Shown here in pieces: positions 9,876-18,692 of a stretch of 64,000 nt of DNA. The stretch's first letter is position 1. Every line of letters begins with the position of its first letter. Both the position numbers and the translations under genes were made by a program. The notes under the pieces were generated by a model that worked only from the letters and a program-made list of their open reading frames with translations, was not told the DNA's origin and searched no databases. Origin of the DNA: an uncultured Flaviramulus sp. (GTDB taxonomy: Bacteria; Bacteroidota; Bacteroidia; Flavobacteriales; Flavobacteriaceae); assembly GCA_947501105.1 (NCBI GenBank), contig CANMUP010000003.1, forward strand, positions 558,001-622,000, written 5' to 3'.

Positions 9876-9900
9876 CCTTTTATTAATTGTGACAAAAAAT
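9876..9900. repeat. 25-bp direct repeat, copy 2
   Basis: This is an exact second copy of 8382-8406, located between the OmpA-like start and the divergent membrane protein gene. It lies 164 bases upstream of the OmpA-like start and 45 bases upstream of the plus-strand gene. Confidence 0.85.
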
Positions 9901-9903
9901 TTA

Positions 9904-9913
9904 TACATTGTAA
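9904..9913 (+). promoter_or_regulatory. TACATTGTAA motif upstream of the 139-residue membrane protein
   Basis: This is the plus-strand counterpart of the motif at 9770-9779, 32-41 bases before the ATG at 9945. It is compatible with a promoter core or a shared regulator site in the divergent intergenic region. Confidence 0.35.
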
Positions 9914-9944
9914 TCAATTATTAACTAACTAAAAACAAATTATT

Positions 9945-10364
9945 ATGACAAATTCTTCTACAAAGCCACCTGTTTGGTTTTGGATTGTGAGTGTATTAGC
10001 CTTAATTTGGAATGGTATGGGTGTTATGGCATATTTAGCAAGAGCATATGCTACAGATGAAATGATTGCCGCATTACCCGAAGAACAACAAGCAGAGTTT
10101 CTTGTAGAGTATCCTACTTGGTATACAGCTGCTTTTGCAATTGCAGTTTTTGCTGGTGCTTTAGGGTGTGTTTCTTTACTTTTAAGAAAAAAAATAGCAT
10201 ATGTTTTATTTTTACTTTCTGGGCTAAGTGCAATTATTCAACACACATATTTATTCATGAATGTTGATATGCCTAGCATGGTAATGCCAGTAATGGTTAT
10301 TGTTGTTTGCTTATTTCTAATTTGGTTTTCTAAAAACTCTATTAGTAAAGGGTGGATTTCATAA
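9945..10364 (+). CDS. Four-helix membrane protein of unknown function
   Basis: This 139-residue protein has four hydrophobic segments (about residues 9-29, 55-76, 83-102 and 108-130) and little else. The N-terminal phrase KPPVWFWIVSVLALIWNGMGV and the acidic loop with LPEEQQAEF recur in a conserved flavobacterial family. Some database entries label that family sugar transporter without evidence, and the small size does not favour a transporter. It is monocistronic, followed by a clear terminator. No function is assigned. Confidence 0.75.
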   Translation: MTNSSTKPPVWFWIVSVLALIWNGMGVMAYLARAYATDEMIAALPEEQQAEFLVEYPTWYTAAFAIAVFAGALGCVSLLLRKKIAYVLFLLSGLSAIIQHTYLFMNVDMPSMVMPVMVIVVCLFLIWFSKNSISKGWIS

Positions 10365-10389
10365 AGTATTTCAATCAACCAGTTTTCAG

Positions 10390-10425
10390 GAGGTATTATT
10401 TCTAACCAGATTAATACCTCTTTTT
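10390..10425 (+). terminator. Terminator after the 139-residue membrane protein gene
   Basis: A 9-bp perfect stem (GAGGTATTA with TAATACCTC) with a 13-nt loop is followed by five T. Its T tract overlaps the hisIE stop codon on the other strand. The same hairpin closes the his operon, but without a T run in that direction. Confidence 0.8.
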
Positions 10426-11017
10426 ATTTATGTCTATTTTTTAATTCTGTTTCAATGTCTTTTAATGTAAAACCTTTGGCTTGTAATAACATTAGATAAT
10501 GAAACAATAAATCTGCCGATTCATATAAAAACAATTCATCATTATTATCCATAGCTTCAATAACTGTTTCAACAGCCTCCTCTCCTACTTTTTGAGCTAC
10601 TTTATTAATGCCTTTAGAGAATAGACTTGCAACATAAGATTTGTTAGTGTCTTTGTTTGCAATGCGTTCCGTAATAACATCTTCAAGAGTTGAAAAGAAC
10701 CCATATGATGGCTTATTCTCTTCTCCCCAACAATTATCAGTTCCTTTATGACATGTAGGCCCAACAGGATTAACTTGAATTAAAAGTGAATCATTATCAC
10801 AATCATTTTTTATATCGACCAAATTTAAAAAGTTACCACTTTCTTCACCCTTTGTCCATAAACGTTGCTTACTTCTGCTAAAAAAAGTTACCTGCTTCGT
10901 TTTCAAGGTTTTTTGGTAAGCGTCTTCATTCATATATCCAAGCATCAACACATTTTTTGTTGTTGCATCTTGAATGATTGCGGGGATTAATCCGTTTGAA
11001 TCGTATTTAACAGTCAT
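10424..11017 (-). CDS. hisIE: Bifunctional phosphoribosyl-AMP cyclohydrolase / phosphoribosyl-ATP pyrophosphatase
   Basis: HisIE performs the second and third steps of histidine synthesis, hydrolysing PR-ATP to PR-AMP and then opening the adenine ring. The 197-residue fusion is the usual Bacteroidota form. Residues 1-105 are HisI, with LMLGYMNEDAY, FFSRSKQRLWTKGEESGN and the zinc/magnesium segment DCDNDS..GPTCH. Residues of about 110-197 are HisE, with GINKVAQKVGEEAVETVIEA. It is the last gene of the his operon. A small palindromic repeat separates it from hisF. Confidence 0.96.
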   Translation of the reverse strand: MTVKYDSNGLIPAIIQDATTKNVLMLGYMNEDAYQKTLKTKQVTFFSRSKQRLWTKGEESGNFLNLVDIKNDCDNDSLLIQVNPVGPTCHKGTDNCWGEENKPSYGFFSTLEDVITERIANKDTNKSYVASLFSKGINKVAQKVGEEAVETVIEAMDNNDELFLYESADLLFHYLMLLQAKGFTLKDIETELKNRHK

Positions 11018-11031
11018 AACTTATTCTTTAT

Positions 11032-11059
11032 GAGATACTGAAACAAGTTCAGTATGACG
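11032..11059. repeat. REP-like palindrome between hisF and hisIE
   Basis: This 28-base element has a palindromic core (ACTGAA, ACAAG, TTCAGT) and ends in TGACG. Two related copies lie between hisH and hisA. It occupies almost the whole 43-base hisF-hisIE gap. Confidence 0.65.
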
Positions 11060-11060
11060 A

Positions 11061-11816
11061 TTAAAGTCGTACTTCTATATTATTATTCTTTAATTCTTTT
11101 TTTAATTCAGAAATTGGAATTTCACCAAAATGAAACACACTAGCAGCTAATGCAGCATCAGCTTTTCCTTTTTTAAAAGTATCAACAAAATGTTGAATAT
11201 CTCCAGCTCCACCAGAAGCAATTATTGGAATGTTTAGTGCTGAAGATAATTTAGCTAAGGCCTTATTTGCGAAACCATTTTTGGTTCCGTCATGATTCAT
11301 AGACGTAAATAAAATTTCACCAGCACCTCGTTCTTCCACTTCTTTTGCCCATTCAAACAAATCAATATCTGTTGGAATACTTCCACCTGCTAAATGTACC
11401 TTCCACTGCTCTTCTATTTGTTTTGCATCAATAGCAACTACAATACATTGGCTACCAAATTTATTTGACAATTCATTAATCAATTCTGGTCGCTTTACTG
11501 CCGACGAATTAATAGATACCTTATCGGCTCCACATTGAAGCAAGTCATTTACATGTTCAATAGAAGATATTCCTCCTCCAACGGTAAATGGTATGTTTAC
11601 TTGCTCCGCTACATGCTCAACCATTTCTAAAGTTGTTGCTCTACCTTCTAAGGTGGCAGAAATGTCTAAAAAAACAAGTTCATCAGCGCCGACATCTGCG
11701 TATTGCTTTGCGAGCTCCACTGGATCTCCAGCATCACGTAAATCAACGAAATTGACACCTTTAACAGTACGTCCGTTTTTAATATCTAAACAAGGTATTA
11801 TTCTTTTTGTCAACAT
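11061..11816 (-). CDS. hisF: Imidazole glycerol phosphate synthase, cyclase subunit
   Basis: HisF is the (beta/alpha)8 barrel that uses ammonia from HisH to form imidazole glycerol phosphate and AICAR. The 251-residue length is standard. The catalytic Asp residues are in [12 protein letters not shown] (Asp11) and in AIDAKQ near 130. GGGISS and SGGAGD are the phosphate-binding loops. It starts 3 bases after hisA stops. Confidence 0.97.
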   Translation of the reverse strand: MLTKRIIPCLDIKNGRTVKGVNFVDLRDAGDPVELAKQYADVGADELVFLDISATLEGRATTLEMVEHVAEQVNIPFTVGGGISSIEHVNDLLQCGADKVSINSSAVKRPELINELSNKFGSQCIVVAIDAKQIEEQWKVHLAGGSIPTDIDLFEWAKEVEERGAGEILFTSMNHDGTKNGFANKALAKLSSALNIPIIASGGAGDIQHFVDTFKKGKADAALAASVFHFGEIPISELKKELKNNNIEVRL

Positions 11817-11819
11817 AAT

Positions 11820-12554
11820 TTACATATACCTTTCTAATTCTTTTAAACTGATTCTATTTTCGTAAATAGCTTTTCCTATAATAACACCCTCGCAACCCAA
11901 TTCTATTAATTTAGGAAGTTCATCAATCTTTGAAATTCCTCCAGAAGCAATCAGTTTTATGGATTGCCCGCTACTACTATTTGTGCATTCTGAAATTATA
12001 TCTCTGTACAAATCAAAAGAAGGCCCTTCAAGCATACCGTCTTTTGAAATATCTGTACAAATTACATATTGAATACTCTTTTTTTGATAGGATTTAATAA
12101 ACGGAATAACATCTTCTTTACTTTGTTCCATCCAACCGCTTATAGATACTTTTCCTTTATCACTATCTGCCCCTAAAATAATTTTTGTTGGGCCATATTT
12201 TGAAACCCAGCCTTCAAAAGTTTCTGGATCTTTTACAGCAATACTACCACCAGTAATTTGCCTTGCGCCAGAATTGAAAGCAATATGTAAATCTTCATTG
12301 GTTTTCAATCCTCCGCCAAAATCAATTTTCAAATTTGTTTTAGAAGCTATTTGATCTAAAACTTTGTAGTTTACTATATGTTTAGCTTTTGCTCCATCTA
12401 AATCTACTAGATGCAAATATTCAATTCCTGAAGCTTCAAACATTTTTGCAACTTCTAGAGGATTTTCATTATATACTTTCTTTGTGTCGTAATCACCTTT
12501 TGTTAAACGTACACATTTCCCTTCAATAATATCAATGGCAGGTATAATTCTCAT
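11820..12554 (-). CDS. hisA: ProFAR isomerase
   Basis: HisA converts ProFAR to PRFAR in histidine synthesis, and is a barrel homologous to HisF. The 244-residue protein shows [19 protein letters not shown] with the catalytic Asp8, DFGGGLKT, and [13 protein letters not shown] with the second catalytic Asp. It follows hisH after an 86-base gap holding two REP-like palindromes, and is nearly contiguous with hisF. Confidence 0.97.
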   Translation of the reverse strand: MRIIPAIDIIEGKCVRLTKGDYDTKKVYNENPLEVAKMFEASGIEYLHLVDLDGAKAKHIVNYKVLDQIASKTNLKIDFGGGLKTNEDLHIAFNSGARQITGGSIAVKDPETFEGWVSKYGPTKIILGADSDKGKVSISGWMEQSKEDVIPFIKSYQKKSIQYVICTDISKDGMLEGPSFDLYRDIISECTNSSSGQSIKLIASGGISKIDELPKLIELGCEGVIIGKAIYENRISLKELERYM

Positions 12555-12565
12555 GTCTTTAGTTT

Positions 12566-12593
12566 CGTCAAACTGAGCTTGTTTCAGTTTCTC
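12566..12593. repeat. REP-like palindrome 1 between hisH and hisA
   Basis: This 28-base element is related to the reverse complement of 11032-11059 (24 of 28 bases identical). It has the core CTGAGCTTGTTTCAG and faces the second copy at 12613-12640. Confidence 0.65.
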
Positions 12594-12612
12594 TTTATTG
12601 TATTCATTTTAT

Positions 12613-12640
12613 GTGATTCTGAAATAAATTCAGAACGACG
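12613..12640. repeat. REP-like palindrome 2 between hisH and hisA
   Basis: This is a diverged copy in the orientation of 11032-11059, with the core TTCTGAAATAAATTCAGAA. With the inverted copy at 12566-12593 it fills the gap and could fold as two hairpins or one longer imperfect one in the his mRNA. Confidence 0.6.
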
Positions 12641-13222
12641 TTAAATTTCTAAAAAATTCTGCAATATTCTTTCTCCTGCTAAGCTACTCTTTTCTGGATG
12701 GAATTGAACACCATAAAAATTTTTATGCTGCAGCGCCGATGCGTAATTGATACCGTAATCGGTTGCTGCAATGGTTTCTTCACAATGCTCTGCATAATAG
12801 CTATGTATTAAATACATATATTCATTTTCTTTAATACCAGAAAATAAATCAGATTTCAAATCTTTAATAACATTCCATCCCATTTGCGGTACTTTCAAAT
12901 CATTGGAAAAACGTTTTACATCCGTTTGAAAAATACCTAACCCTTTTGTATTACCCTCTTCGGTAGACTTGCACAACAATTGCATGCCTAAACAAATCCC
13001 TAAAACGGGTTGTTTTAAAGTAGGAATAAGCTTATCTAAACCACTTTCGTCTAACATTTTCATTGCAGAACTTGCTTCACCAACTCCAGGGAATATAATT
13101 TTATCAGCAGCCATAATTTCTTCTGGACTATCTGACAAAACTGCATCTACACCCAACCGTTTAAAAGCAAACTGGATGCTTTTTATATTCCCGGCTCCAT
13201 AATTTATAATGACTAATTTCAT
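12641..13222 (-). CDS. hisH: Imidazole glycerol phosphate synthase, glutaminase subunit
   Basis: HisH is a class I glutamine amidotransferase that feeds ammonia to HisF. The 193-residue protein shows the nucleophile Cys77 in GICLGMQLL, and His175 and Glu177 in VQFHPEKS. NYGAGN at residues 7-12 is typical of HisH. Its start overlaps the hisB stop by one base, so translational coupling is likely. Confidence 0.97.
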   Translation of the reverse strand: MKLVIINYGAGNIKSIQFAFKRLGVDAVLSDSPEEIMAADKIIFPGVGEASSAMKMLDESGLDKLIPTLKQPVLGICLGMQLLCKSTEEGNTKGLGIFQTDVKRFSNDLKVPQMGWNVIKDLKSDLFSGIKENEYMYLIHSYYAEHCEETIAATDYGINYASALQHKNFYGVQFHPEKSSLAGERILQNFLEI

Positions 13223-14355
13223 TAAAGCATTCCTTTTGTTGATGGTAAAATCATTTTTTCAATATCACGCTTTACAGCCATTTTAATTGCTTTTGCAAAG
13301 ACTTTAAAAATAGCTTCAATTTTATGATGCTCGTTAGTACCTTCAGCTTTTATATTTAAATTGCATTTAGCTCCGTCTGTAAACGATTTAAAGAAATGAT
13401 AAAACATTTCGGTTGGCATTTTACCAATCATTTCACGTTTAAAATCTGCTTCCCAAACCAGCCAATTTCTACCGCCAAAATCAATTGCTGCTTGAGCAAA
13501 ACAGTCATCCATTGGTAAGCAAAACCCATAGCGTTCAATCCCTAGTTTATTTCCTAAAGTTTTATTAAATAATTCTCCTAGAGCAATGGCTGTATCTTCT
13601 ATGGTATGATGTTCATCAACCTCTAAATCACCATCAACTTTAATATTTAAATCTAATTGCCCGTGACGTGCAATCTGGTCTAGCATATGATCAAAAAAAG
13701 CAAGCCCGGTATCTATCTTGCTTATTCCGGTTCCATCAAGGTTTAATTGAATAGCAATTTTTGTTTCATTTGTATTCCTTATAACACCACCAGAACGATC
13801 ATCTGCTTTTAAAAAGGAATAAATCTTTTCCCAATCATTACTTTCTAAAGCAATAAAAGTGTTTAGTTCTTCTCGTTTTACAGTGATTTCATCTGTCCCT
13901 AAATGAGTCTCATCGTTTATATATATGCCCTTTGCTCCTAGGTTTTTTGCTAATTCTACATCAGTTAATCGATCTCCTATCACGAATGAATTTTCCAAAT
14001 CATATTCATTAGAAAAAAACTTGGTAAGCAAACCAGTGTTGGGTTTACGCGTGGGAGCGTTATCTATTGCATAGGTTTCATCTATATAGATTTCTTTAAA
14101 CTCGATACCTTCATTCTTGAAAGTGTCTATTATAAAGTTATGAATAGGCCAAAATTTTTCTGAAGGATTATCAGAAGTTCCTAAACCATCTTGATTGGTT
14201 ACCATAATTATTTCATAATCTAACTCCTTACTTATCTTTCCTAAATATTGAAATACTTTTGGGTAGAATATTAATTTCTCGAATGCATCAACTTGTTCAT
14301 CAGCCGGTTCTTTAATTAATGTTCCATCTCTATCTATAAATAATACTTTCTTCAT
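13222..14355 (-). CDS. hisB: Bifunctional histidinol-phosphatase / imidazoleglycerol-phosphate dehydratase
   Basis: HisB has two activities in this 377-residue fusion. The N-terminal HAD phosphatase has Asp8 and Asp10 in [10 protein letters not shown]. The C-terminal dehydratase starts near residue 185, with its metal-binding HxxxDxxxxH ([11 protein letters not shown]), [10 protein letters not shown] and NEHHKIEA. The fusion is seen in enterobacteria and in Bacteroidota. Both ends overlap neighbouring genes (hisC and hisH) by a single base. Confidence 0.97.
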   Translation of the reverse strand: MKKVLFIDRDGTLIKEPADEQVDAFEKLIFYPKVFQYLGKISKELDYEIIMVTNQDGLGTSDNPSEKFWPIHNFIIDTFKNEGIEFKEIYIDETYAIDNAPTRKPNTGLLTKFFSNEYDLENSFVIGDRLTDVELAKNLGAKGIYINDETHLGTDEITVKREELNTFIALESNDWEKIYSFLKADDRSGGVIRNTNETKIAIQLNLDGTGISKIDTGLAFFDHMLDQIARHGQLDLNIKVDGDLEVDEHHTIEDTAIALGELFNKTLGNKLGIERYGFCLPMDDCFAQAAIDFGGRNWLVWEADFKREMIGKMPTEMFYHFFKSFTDGAKCNLNIKAEGTNEHHKIEAIFKVFAKAIKMAVKRDIEKMILPSTKGML

Positions 14356-15392
14356 TATTTTAATGATTTTAGTGTCATTATTAAATTTTCATTTTCCACA
14401 AATGTTCCAATTGTAATTCTTATGCAATTATCACAAAGTGTTTGATTAGTTCGGTTTCTAATCACAATTCCATTTTTTATGAGCTGATTGTATCTTAAAT
14501 TAGCATCATCTACTTTAACAAGCAGAAAATTAGCGTCTGAAGGATATATTTTTTTAATAAAATTGATAGTTAGCAACTCTTGCTTTAATTGATTTCTATC
14601 TGAAATAATTCTTTTAATTTCTCCTTGGATACTTTCAATATCTGATAACCTTTCAATTGCCCTTTGTTGTGTTAATTCATTCACATTATAAGGCGGTTTG
14701 ATAGTGTTTAAAACAGAAATAATTTCCTCTGAAGCATAACATATTCCTAACCTAATTCCTGCCATTCCATAAGCCTTTGAAAGTGTTTGAGTGATAATTA
14801 AATTTGAAAACTCGTTTAATTTACTCGTCCAACTTTTTTCTTTTGAAAAATCAATATATGCTTCGTCTATTACAACAATACCATTAAATTTTTTAAGTAA
14901 GCGTTCAATATATTCTGGATTAAAACTATTTCCTGTTGGATTGTTGGGGGAACATAAAAATAACAACTTAGTATTGCTAGTAGCTTCCTTTAAAATTTCA
15001 TCAACTTTTGGTTGAAAATTTTCATCTAACTGCACTTCTTTAATTTGAATTGCATTAATGTTTGCCAAAACGCTGTACATACCATAAGTTGGTGGCAATG
15101 AGATAATATTATCTTGATTGGGTTCACAAAAGGCTCTAAATATCAAATCTAACACTTCATCACTTCCATTTCCCAGAAGTATGTTTTTAACTGGAATCTC
15201 TTTTATTTTTGAAAGCAGAGATTTTAATTCTCCTTGTTGTGGATCTGGATAACGATTTACTCCATTTTCAAAAGGATTCTCATTCGCATCTAAAAACACC
15301 ATATCACCGCTATTGCCTTGAAATTCATCTCTTGCCGATGAATATGGCTTTAGTGCTTTTATAGTTGGTCTTATTAAGTCTTGAATATTCAT
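14355..15392 (-). CDS. hisC: Histidinol-phosphate aminotransferase
   Basis: HisC is a PLP-dependent fold-type I aminotransferase that makes histidinol phosphate. The 345-residue protein shows DANENPF at 35-41, SPNNPTGN at 148-155, the PLP-contacting DEAYIDF at 176-182 and the PLP lysine Lys206 in [14 protein letters not shown]. It overlaps hisD and hisB by one base on each side. Confidence 0.97.
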   Translation of the reverse strand: MNIQDLIRPTIKALKPYSSARDEFQGNSGDMVFLDANENPFENGVNRYPDPQQGELKSLLSKIKEIPVKNILLGNGSDEVLDLIFRAFCEPNQDNIISLPPTYGMYSVLANINAIQIKEVQLDENFQPKVDEILKEATSNTKLLFLCSPNNPTGNSFNPEYIERLLKKFNGIVVIDEAYIDFSKEKSWTSKLNEFSNLIITQTLSKAYGMAGIRLGICYASEEIISVLNTIKPPYNVNELTQQRAIERLSDIESIQGEIKRIISDRNQLKQELLTINFIKKIYPSDANFLLVKVDDANLRYNQLIKNGIVIRNRTNQTLCDNCIRITIGTFVENENLIMTLKSLK

Positions 15393-16675
15393 TATTTCAA
15401 ATCTTTTAATCGAATACTTACAGCATTTTTATGTGCTTGCAACCCTTCTGCTTCTGCCATTAACTCAATGGTTTTGCCAATATTTAGCAGCCCATTTTTT
15501 GATATTTTTTGAAAGGTCATATTCTTTAAAAAGCTATCTAAATTAACACCAGAATATGCTTTTGTAAATCCATTTGTTGGCAATGTATGATTAGTTCCTG
15601 AGGCATAATCGCCAGCACTCTCTGGAGTATAATCTCCTATAAAAACAGAACCAGCATTTAAAACACCATTCACATAAAAACCTTCATTTTTAGTACAAAT
15701 AATAAAATGTTCAGGACCATATTCGTTAATCAATTGTAGTGCTAGGTTATCGTTTTTAATATAAATCAATTTAGAATTTTCAATAGCTTTTTCTGCAATC
15801 GCTTTACGCGGAAGGCTTTTAATTTGCACTTCTATTTCTTCTGAAACTTTACTAATTAAGGCTTTAGATGTAGTCACCAAAATAACTTGACTATCTTTAC
15901 CATGTTCTGCTTGACTTAATAAATCTGAAGCTATGTAGGATGCATTAGCTGTCTCATCTGCAACTACTAACAATTCACTTGGTCCTGCTGGCATATCTAT
16001 GGCAACACCATATTTTGTTGCTAACTGTTTTGCCACGGTTACAAATTGATTTCCTGGTCCGAAAATTTTATAAACTTGTGGAATAGCTTCTGTTCCAAAA
16101 GTTAATCCTGCAATGGCTTGAATACCTCCAACTTTGATGATTTTTGTAACGCCACAGAGTTGAGCTGCAAACAAAATTTCTGGAGCAAGGTTCCCTGCAG
16201 CGTTTGGTGGCGAACACAAAACAATCTCATTGCATCCAGCAATTTGAGCTGGTATCGCAAGCATTAAAACTGTTGAGAACAATGGTGCTGTACCTCCTGG
16301 AATATACAATCCTATTTTCTGGATTGGTCTTTTTTCCTGCCAGCATTGTACTCCTATAGTTGTCTCAACATCAATCTTCGTTGTTTTTTGTGCCGCATGA
16401 AATACCTCTATATTTTGTTTTGCTTTTCTTATTGCTTTTTGGAGCTCAACTGGCACTTTAGAAATTGCTTCATCAATCTCCTTCTTACTAACGATAATTG
16501 ATTCTAAGCTTACACCATCAAACTTTTGTGTGTACTTATTAATGGCTTTATCTCCATTTTGATTTACATCATCAAAAACTTGGTTAACTATGGCTTCGAT
16601 ATCATTTACAGTTTGCGTTGGTCGTTTTAAGATTTTTGACCATTCACTTTTATTAGGATTGTCTATTATCTGCAT
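15392..16675 (-). CDS. hisD: Histidinol dehydrogenase
   Basis: HisD oxidises histidinol to histidine in two NAD-dependent steps using zinc. The 427-residue protein shows the family signature from SELLVVADETA to SQAEHGKDSQVILVT, with catalytic Glu/His in EHFIICTKN and the zinc-binding SAGDYASGTNHTLPT. It follows hisG by 11 bases. The length is normal. Confidence 0.97.
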   Translation of the reverse strand: MQIIDNPNKSEWSKILKRPTQTVNDIEAIVNQVFDDVNQNGDKAINKYTQKFDGVSLESIIVSKKEIDEAISKVPVELQKAIRKAKQNIEVFHAAQKTTKIDVETTIGVQCWQEKRPIQKIGLYIPGGTAPLFSTVLMLAIPAQIAGCNEIVLCSPPNAAGNLAPEILFAAQLCGVTKIIKVGGIQAIAGLTFGTEAIPQVYKIFGPGNQFVTVAKQLATKYGVAIDMPAGPSELLVVADETANASYIASDLLSQAEHGKDSQVILVTTSKALISKVSEEIEVQIKSLPRKAIAEKAIENSKLIYIKNDNLALQLINEYGPEHFIICTKNEGFYVNGVLNAGSVFIGDYTPESAGDYASGTNHTLPTNGFTKAYSGVNLDSFLKNMTFQKISKNGLLNIGKTIELMAEAEGLQAHKNAVSIRLKDLK

Positions 16676-16686
16676 AGTCGTGAATA

Positions 16687-17544
16687 TTAAAGCACCATTT
16701 TTTCAATTGGACAAACCAAAATACCTTGTGCACCGTTATCTTTTAATTCATCAATCACTTCCCAGAATTCATTTTTATTAATTACTGAATGTACCGAGCT
16801 CCAACCCTCTTCTGCTAATGGTAATACTGTTGGACTCTTCATTCCTGGCAACACATTTATAATGTCGTCAATTTTATCATTAGGTGCATTTAATAAAATA
16901 TACTTTGAGTTTCTTCCTTTTAAAACCGATTGAATTCTAAATTGAATCTTATTAAGAATCTCTTGTTTTTCATCACTTAAAATTGGTGAAACTGCTAAAA
17001 CTGCTTCCGATTTTAAAATAACTTCGGCTTCTTTTAAATTATTTTTAAACAATGTACTACCACTTGAAACTATATCACAAATAGCATCTGCTAATCCAAT
17101 ATTAGGCGCGATTTCAACAGAACCATTAATAATGTGCAGATTTGCATTCACCCCATTTTCATCAAGATACATTTGCACTGTATTTGGATAAGAAGTAGCA
17201 ATACGTTTACCTTCCAAGTCTTTTATGCTTGTATATTTATTAGCTTTTGGTACTGCAATACAAACTCTACATGTAGAAAATCCTAATTTTTCTGCAACTC
17301 TGATATTGTTGCCTTTTTCAATTAAAACATTTTCTCCAATAATGGCTGCGTCTACAACCCCATCTTTAAGATACTGAGGGATATCTCCATTTCTTAAATA
17401 AAAAACTTCTACTGGAAAGTTTCTAGCTGATGCCTTTAATTGGTCTTTTCCGTTATCAATAGAAATCCCAATATCTTTTAAAATTTTCATCGAGTCTTCG
17501 TTTAAACGTCCCGATTTCTGTACTGCAATTCTTAATTTACTCAT
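16687..17544 (-). CDS. hisG: ATP phosphoribosyltransferase (long form)
   Basis: HisG catalyses the committed first step, joining ATP and PRPP, and is feedback-inhibited by histidine. At 285 residues this is the long form. The catalytic domain covers residues 1 to about 210, with SGRLNEDSMKIL and the PRPP loop DIVSSGSTLF near 158-167. The C-terminal ACT-like domain (about 212-285) binds histidine. It is the first structural gene of the operon and sits directly behind the attenuator, so it is predicted to be controlled at both enzyme and transcript level. Confidence 0.97.
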   Translation of the reverse strand: MSKLRIAVQKSGRLNEDSMKILKDIGISIDNGKDQLKASARNFPVEVFYLRNGDIPQYLKDGVVDAAIIGENVLIEKGNNIRVAEKLGFSTCRVCIAVPKANKYTSIKDLEGKRIATSYPNTVQMYLDENGVNANLHIINGSVEIAPNIGLADAICDIVSSGSTLFKNNLKEAEVILKSEAVLAVSPILSDEKQEILNKIQFRIQSVLKGRNSKYILLNAPNDKIDDIINVLPGMKSPTVLPLAEEGWSSVHSVINKNEFWEVIDELKDNGAQGILVCPIEKMVL

Positions 17545-17586
17545 TATTTGTTTTTATGAGTTTGAAACAATCAAATTAGGCTTAAA

Positions 17587-17621
17587 ATTAAAAAACCCGC
17601 TTGATTGTCTCAAACGGGTTT
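17587..17621 (-). terminator. Histidine operon attenuator (terminator with alternative antiterminator)
   Basis: Between the leader peptide and hisG, the minus strand forms a 12-bp stem (AAACCCGTTTGA with TCAAGCGGGTTT, one G-T pair) with the loop GACAA, followed by six T. The 5' arm segment CGTTTGAG (plus 17609-17616) can instead pair over eight bases with CTCAAGCG (plus 17658-17665), which overlaps the end of the leader peptide. These are the mutually exclusive folds of a classical attenuator: stalling at the His codons would free the antiterminator segment. Confidence 0.9.
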
Positions 17622-17651
17622 AAAAATATTTTGATTTTATTCAATACACTT

Positions 17652-17705
17652 TCAGTTCGCTTGAGAGCAAATATGAAAATGATGATGTAATTGAATAAAA
17701 GCCAT
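17652..17705 (-). CDS. hisL: His operon leader peptide
   Basis: A 17-codon reading frame encodes MAFIQLHHHFHICSQAN. Residues 7-9 and 11 are His, all CAT codons, so four of five consecutive codons are histidine. It ends 30 bases before the terminator stem and 107 bases before the hisG start. Its last codons overlap the antiterminator arm. The arrangement matches his leader peptides of Gammaproteobacteria in logic, not sequence. No strong ribosome-binding site is visible, as usual in Bacteroidota. Confidence 0.9.
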   Translation of the reverse strand: MAFIQLHHHFHICSQAN

Positions 17706-17865
17706 GTCTTTGTTTTTACTTATGCAAATATCTATAATTAAAATTTATAATTCTAAATAATGAAAACAAAATTTATAATTATTGAGTATTCTATATTTTT
17801 AATTATAAATCATTATTCAATCTTTAAAATAATTATATAAAAACTGAATTATTTAATTTATTACC

Positions 17866-18681
17866 TTATTGATTTCCTAAAATAATTGGCATTCCACTAT
17901 CTCCAGAGCCAATAACAATTACTTTGCTATTTGGAGACTCTGAAAGCTTAACTGTAGCTTCTATCCCTTTGTCTTGAAGAATCTTATCTGTTAATGATGC
18001 ACTTAGAATTCTATTTGATTCTGCTTTACCTTTTGCTTCAATAATTACTTTCTCAGCTTCTTTTGCAGCAGTTACTAATCTAAACTCGTATTCTAAAGAT
18101 TCTTGTTCTTGTTTTAATTTACGTTCTATAGCATCTTTAATTGTTGGAGGTAAAGTTACATCTCTTACTAACACTTCATTTAATTGAACATATTGTTTAT
18201 CAAGTATTTTCTTGGTTTCTTCAAAAATTTCAACTTGAATGGCGTCACGTTTAGTTGAATACAAATCGTCTGGCGTATAACGTCCAATAACACTTCTTGC
18301 TGCGCTACGAATTGCAGGCTGAATAACGCGCTGTAAATACCCTTGACCAAGAGACTGGTGCAAATTACCTAATTCATTATAAACAGGCTCATACCATGCC
18401 GAGGCATCAATTTGAATCTCTAATCCGTTTGAAGACAACACTTTCATTTTTTCAAAAAGCTCTTGTTGACGCACTTCATAAACAAAAACTTTGTTCCATG
18501 GTGCAACAATATGAAACCCTTCTCCCATTGGTGGTTCGTCAACAACAACACCTTCTCCGAAGGTCTTAAATAATACGCCTGCTTCACCAGAATCTATAGT
18601 TACTGCTGATTTTGATAATAATATCACTAATACAATTGCAACAACTATAAAAGGTAATGCAATTTTTGGTAATTTTTCCAT
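17866..18681 (-). CDS. Prohibitin-like SPFH/band 7 membrane protein
   Basis: This 271-residue protein has one N-terminal membrane segment (about residues 8-26) and an SPFH domain (27 to about 215). A charged coiled-coil tail contains RKLKQEQESLEYEF and AAKEAEKVIIEAKGKAESNR. This is the prohibitin/HflK-HflC architecture. Such proteins form large rings on the membrane that scaffold or restrain proteases such as FtsH. It is the last gene of a run with fabG, a small secreted protein and a VWA protein, 11 bases after the latter. Confidence 0.88.
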   Translation of the reverse strand: MEKLPKIALPFIVVAIVLVILLSKSAVTIDSGEAGVLFKTFGEGVVVDEPPMGEGFHIVAPWNKVFVYEVRQQELFEKMKVLSSNGLEIQIDASAWYEPVYNELGNLHQSLGQGYLQRVIQPAIRSAARSVIGRYTPDDLYSTKRDAIQVEIFEETKKILDKQYVQLNEVLVRDVTLPPTIKDAIERKLKQEQESLEYEFRLVTAAKEAEKVIIEAKGKAESNRILSASLTDKILQDKGIEATVKLSESPNSKVIVIGSGDSGMPIILGNQ

Positions 18682-18692
18682 TCTATTTTTAT

